Of a stretch of 7,973 nucleotides of DNA, positions 5,577 to 7,973 are shown one piece after another (position 1 is the first letter of the stretch; each line of letters begins with the position of its first letter). The notes beneath the pieces are model-generated. The model ran no database searches and was not told the origin of the DNA. It saw nothing but the letters and a program-made list of their open reading frames with translations. A program made the translations under genes and the position numbers. The stretch is from NCBI GenBank assembly GCA_937942965.1, contig CALDGN010000041.1, positions 1 through 7,973 of the forward strand. Direction: 5' to 3'. The stretch comes from an uncultured Acidimicrobiales bacterium (GTDB taxonomy: Bacteria > Actinomycetota > Acidimicrobiia > Acidimicrobiales > UBA10347).

Positions 5577-6425
5577 CTAGCCGTTGAGCGCGTCGGTCCA
5601 GCGACGGGTCTCGTTCGCCCATTGGGTGATGCGTGGGTCGTCGCTGGCTTCGAGTGGGCGTGGGCCTCCGGTTACGGTTCGCTTCAGCATCGAAGTGAAC
5701 TGTTCCCGCGTCGAGTACGCCTCGATCGACGCGCGATCGATCTCGACCGCAGTGGCAGATGCGGTTTCGGCGCCGAAGCGGGCCGGCACGTGCCCGCGCT
5801 CGCGGAGTCGGTCGAGCGCCACGCGGTGCGTTTCCCAAACGACCTCGGACGCCTTGCGCTGCGAGATCTGGTGGAGGACCCATGGTGCGTGGGTCGCTCC
5901 CGTGCTTCGGTCCGCCGTGACGAGGAGCTTGCCGTCGAAGTTGCTCTCCATCGTGAGATGGACCGGCGTGACGATCGCCATGGTCGTCCCCTCCGCCGAG
6001 AGCAGGCAGGCGAAGATCGCGGTGTGATCTGGCATCTCGACGTCGTAGGAACCAGCTCGTTGGAAGCCGAGCGCCTCGAGCTGGTCAACGATCTGGGCAG
6101 GCGACGCCGACGACATTGCCGCGGGCAACAGATCAGATGATCCTGAGCGGTGCGGCATCTGGAAGTGGGGATTTGGTTGCAACTCGATGCGTCGGACTGT
6201 TCCTCCAACCGTGGAGGCCAACATGACGACGAGCAGCACCATTAGCAGCAGCCCTCCCAGCAAGATGAGCAGCAAAGGAACCAGCCCAGTCACCGACACC
6301 GACGGGCCCGTGTCTGCGCCGCTGCTCCCCCACCGCCCGTTGAGCAGGAACCGCGCGATCAACAGACCTATAACGACGACAGCGAACCGCTGCCAGGGCT
6401 TACACCGCTTCCATGCCTGCTTCAT
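5577..6425 (-). CDS. Unrecognised protein with two N-terminal membrane helices
   Basis: The 282-residue product is not one I recognise. Residues 1-13 are basic, the first membrane helix is about 14-29 (FAVVVIGLLIARFLL), a short Gly/Ser-rich loop follows, and a second helix is about 46-70 (GLVPLLLILLGGLLLMVLLVV). The soluble remainder (about 80-282) is mixed alpha/beta. It starts with a predicted helix SPAQIVDQLEALGF (107-121), then strands around 135-170 including SNFDGKLLVTADRS, and a helix of charged residues ETHRVALDRLRERG (198-211). The short loop puts both ends on the same side; with the basic N-terminus, that is probably the cytoplasm. No catalytic motif is visible. Codon use is like its neighbours and the frame is intact, so it is a real gene. 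ATG 6425 follows GAAGG almost directly. It may be cotranscribed with the hemolysin III gene. Confidence 0.8.
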   Translation of the reverse strand: MKQAWKRCKPWQRFAVVVIGLLIARFLLNGRWGSSGADTGPSVSVTGLVPLLLILLGGLLLMVLLVVMLASTVGGTVRRIELQPNPHFQMPHRSGSSDLLPAAMSSASPAQIVDQLEALGFQRAGSYDVEMPDHTAIFACLLSAEGTTMAIVTPVHLTMESNFDGKLLVTADRSTGATHAPWVLHQISQRKASEVVWETHRVALDRLRERGHVPARFGAETASATAVEIDRASIEAYSTREQFTSMLKRTVTGGPRPLEASDDPRITQWANETRRWTDALNG

Positions 6426-6544
6426 GCCTTCACAATCGGCGGGTCGCCTGAGCCATTGAGCCTGCGCTGACCGGGTAGGTCATCAGACTCGCTACCGGGC
6501 GCGCAAACGCCGACCGACACAACCCCGGCGAAAGGGCTGCATCG

Positions 6545-6558
6545 GCCGGCGATCCGGC
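6545..6558. other. Short GC-rich inverted repeat in the largest intergenic gap
   Basis: GCCGG (6545-6549) and CCGGC (6554-6558) can pair around a four-base loop, 14-28 bases after the stop of the 456-residue protein in the direction of transcription. The flanking bases add little pairing and no T-run follows on the minus strand, so it is only a weak candidate for a terminator or mRNA end. The rest of the 146-base gap 6426-6571 shows an imperfect pair, GGTAG and CTACC about 13 bases apart near 6475-6500, and no clear promoter. Confidence 0.25.
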
Positions 6559-6571
6559 GGCGACGTGCGGG

Positions 6572-7942
6572 CTAGGCCGGAACGAGTGACCCCTCGGTCT
6601 CGGTCAGGTTGATAACCGACGTACCGATGCCGCCCTTGACGACTTCGGTCATCCGCATGCCGATCATGACCGGTTGATCATTGTCCTGGGTGAGCGTGAT
6701 CGTGTTGTGGGTCGAATCCCAGGCGGCACGCATGCTTGCGCTCGAGGAACCGCTCTGATGGTTCGCCGACACGAACCAGCCACCGACGTGCAGGGACTTG
6801 CTCTGTGCATACGCAGACTGCGCGAGGGCGTAGCTCTTCGCATCGAGCGTGAGCGTGATCGTCGGCTTGATGATGCAGATGATCGAGCTCGGAATGCTGA
6901 GCTGCTGCCCGGTGATTGGGGCCTTCCAGTCGAACATGAGGCTCGAGTCGTACCAAGGTCCCGGGGCGATGTTCGGAATCTCGGTGATGCCCTCGAACTC
7001 GAACGTGATGCCGAAGGCCGAACTGCCCGTGTCGATGTTGAGCTGTGAGCCCTGTTGCGTCGATGACCCGCCAGCACCGAAGAACCAGAAGCCCGCGTGC
7101 CAGTCGGTGTGGTTGTAGTACGACGATGCGCTCATGTTGGCGTGACCACTCGTCGAATTGAAGGATGCGGACACCGCCGGCTTCGAGGGCGGGGTCGCAA
7201 GCGTCTGCTTCACCCAGTTCGAATAGACCTTGAGGCTGCCGATGCCGTACGACGGAACGACGCGCTTGGCGCCGAGGCCGTCCTCGACCTCCATCTCGGC
7301 TGGCCCACTCGCTGCGCCGCTGAGCATGGCCGTGCGGACGTTGTCGCATGCCTGACGGGCGCTTGCGATCGCCTGGTAGTCGGAGCCGTAGACGCTGGTC
7401 ATCGTGGTGCTGAGCGTCGTCGATGCGCCGGCGACCGCAGATTGGGCTGCGTGGACCGGAGCTCCCCCAGGGTTCGCGACGAGCCAGGCTGCAAAGTTGG
7501 CCCACTGATGCTTGCCGAACATCATGACGTCATTGTTGTAGGCCGCAAACGCTGTCGAGACGGCGGCCTGCCACTTGCTCGTCGCCTTGTTGAGCGCCTG
7601 TTGCTCCTGCGCAATCAGCTTGTGCTCGGCCTTCGTCGGCGTGTGCGACCCAGGTGGGATCAGGTTGTCCAGGTAGGTGGCGTAGTCGTGGAAGAAGCTC
7701 TGGTTGGTGGCGGTGTACACGGCCGTCTCGCCCGCCATCGTGTCGCCGACGTTGTAGAGCTGGTAGCCAGCCTCTTCCTTGCTGGGCTTGGTGCCGTGCT
7801 TCGGCTTGTACGTCGTGTTGAAGTTGGCTGGCACGGCCGTGCCCATCAGTACGACGTCGTCTGCGTTCGGCAATCCCGCGCCGTTCGCAATGGCCGTGAT
7901 GTAGTTGCCCCAGAGGTCCTCGGAGGTCAGGTTCTTTCCCAT
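6572..7942 (-). CDS. Unrecognised soluble protein, helical N-terminal half and beta-rich C-terminal half
   Basis: The 456-residue product starts at ATG 7942. The frame stays open to a GTG at 7972, but those ten codons are poor in G/C at third positions while codons after the ATG are GC3-rich, and GGGAG (7954-7958) can serve as ribosome site. There is no signal peptide or membrane helix. Residues about 102-208 look helical (Ala/Gln/Lys-rich, with a Trp-containing middle). Residues about 250-450 look beta-rich and Ser/Thr/Gly-rich: WHAGFWFFGAGGSS (281-294), GPWYD (328-332), GWFVSANHQSGSSSAS (388-403) and PVMIGMRMTEV (424-434). Only two Cys (199, 356). This order (Trp-Phe-Gly segment, PW(Y/F)D, Ser-rich strand, hydrophobic end motif) recalls uncharacterised bacterial and fungal proteins I have seen, but I cannot name the family. 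It could be a structural, lectin-like or pore-type protein; no function should be assigned. The next gene is 146 bases downstream, so an operon link is uncertain. Confidence 0.82.
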   Translation of the reverse strand: MGKNLTSEDLWGNYITAIANGAGLPNADDVVLMGTAVPANFNTTYKPKHGTKPSKEEAGYQLYNVGDTMAGETAVYTATNQSFFHDYATYLDNLIPPGSHTPTKAEHKLIAQEQQALNKATSKWQAAVSTAFAAYNNDVMMFGKHQWANFAAWLVANPGGAPVHAAQSAVAGASTTLSTTMTSVYGSDYQAIASARQACDNVRTAMLSGAASGPAEMEVEDGLGAKRVVPSYGIGSLKVYSNWVKQTLATPPSKPAVSASFNSTSGHANMSASSYYNHTDWHAGFWFFGAGGSSTQQGSQLNIDTGSSAFGITFEFEGITEIPNIAPGPWYDSSLMFDWKAPITGQQLSIPSSIICIIKPTITLTLDAKSYALAQSAYAQSKSLHVGGWFVSANHQSGSSSASMRAAWDSTHNTITLTQDNDQPVMIGMRMTEVVKGGIGTSVINLTETEGSLVPA

Positions 7943-7953
7943 GTTGTGTAGTG

Positions 7954-7958
7954 CTCCC
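7954..7958 (-). promoter_or_regulatory. Ribosome binding site supporting ATG 7942
   Basis: GGGAG on the minus strand stands 11 bases before ATG 7942. This spacing is slightly long but usable. Together with the change in third-position base use it favours ATG 7942 over the GTG at 7972, whose upstream region lies outside the window. Confidence 0.5.
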
Positions 7959-7973
7959 GCTTGTGTGGCCACC

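Noticed and set aside
4733..5587. Plus-strand 284-residue open frame
   Set aside because: It is antisense to hemolysin III and part of the TOPRIM gene. Its composition is Arg/Asp/Gly-rich with no recognisable motif.
5334..6140. Plus-strand 268-residue open frame
   Set aside because: It is antisense to two minus-strand genes and crosses their boundary, with no domain signal.
7097..7951. Plus-strand 284-residue Arg/Val-rich open frame
   Set aside because: It is antisense to the 456-residue protein, whose base use at third positions and amino-acid mix are much more protein-like.

Overview
The window is GC-rich DNA with strongly GC-biased third codon positions. All eight genes I can support lie on the minus strand, so transcription runs from right to left. 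The style of the two-component system, the lipoprotein, the frequent GTG starts and the weak Shine-Dalgarno sites suggest a high-GC actinobacterium. A lineage such as Acidimicrobiia is possible, but no phylogenetic marker gene is present, so this is inference.

Layout in the direction of transcription: (1) an unrecognised soluble protein of about 456 residues (7942-6572); (2) an unrecognised protein with two membrane segments (6425-5577); (3) a hemolysin III / TrhA-type seven-helix membrane protein (5518-4841); (4) a stand-alone TOPRIM-domain protein of the OLD-nuclease type (4814-4188); (5) a 12-helix major facilitator transporter of the drug-antiporter type (4114-2852); (6) an OmpR/PhoB-type response regulator (2797-2096); (7) its sensor histidine kinase (2099-561), joined by a 4-base ATGA overlap; (8) a lipoprotein (504-1) that leaves the window at the start of what looks like a YHYH domain. 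The lipoprotein is a complete open frame up to the window edge.

The best-supported functional unit is response regulator, kinase and lipoprotein. Heptamers of the form CTGT(G/C)A(G/A) occur at exact 11-base spacing upstream of both the regulator gene (2821-2838) and the lipoprotein gene (527-566). They end 23 and 22 bases before the respective start codons. Eleven-base phasing is what OmpR-family regulators typically recognise, so the regulator probably controls its own gene and the lipoprotein. The lipoprotein site is a symmetrical array of four heptamers, two in each orientation, overlapping the 3' end of the kinase gene.

Other structure: the kinase and the lipoprotein each carry an in-frame 15-base tandem repeat (pentapeptide repeats), and a 14-base tandem repeat covers the stop codon of the TOPRIM gene. 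I see no tRNA, rRNA, CRISPR array, insertion sequence or phage gene. No stretch over 300 bases lacks a gene; the longest gap is 6426-6571. I do not see a clear new defence or metabolic system. The least explained items are the 456-residue protein and the 282-residue membrane protein.
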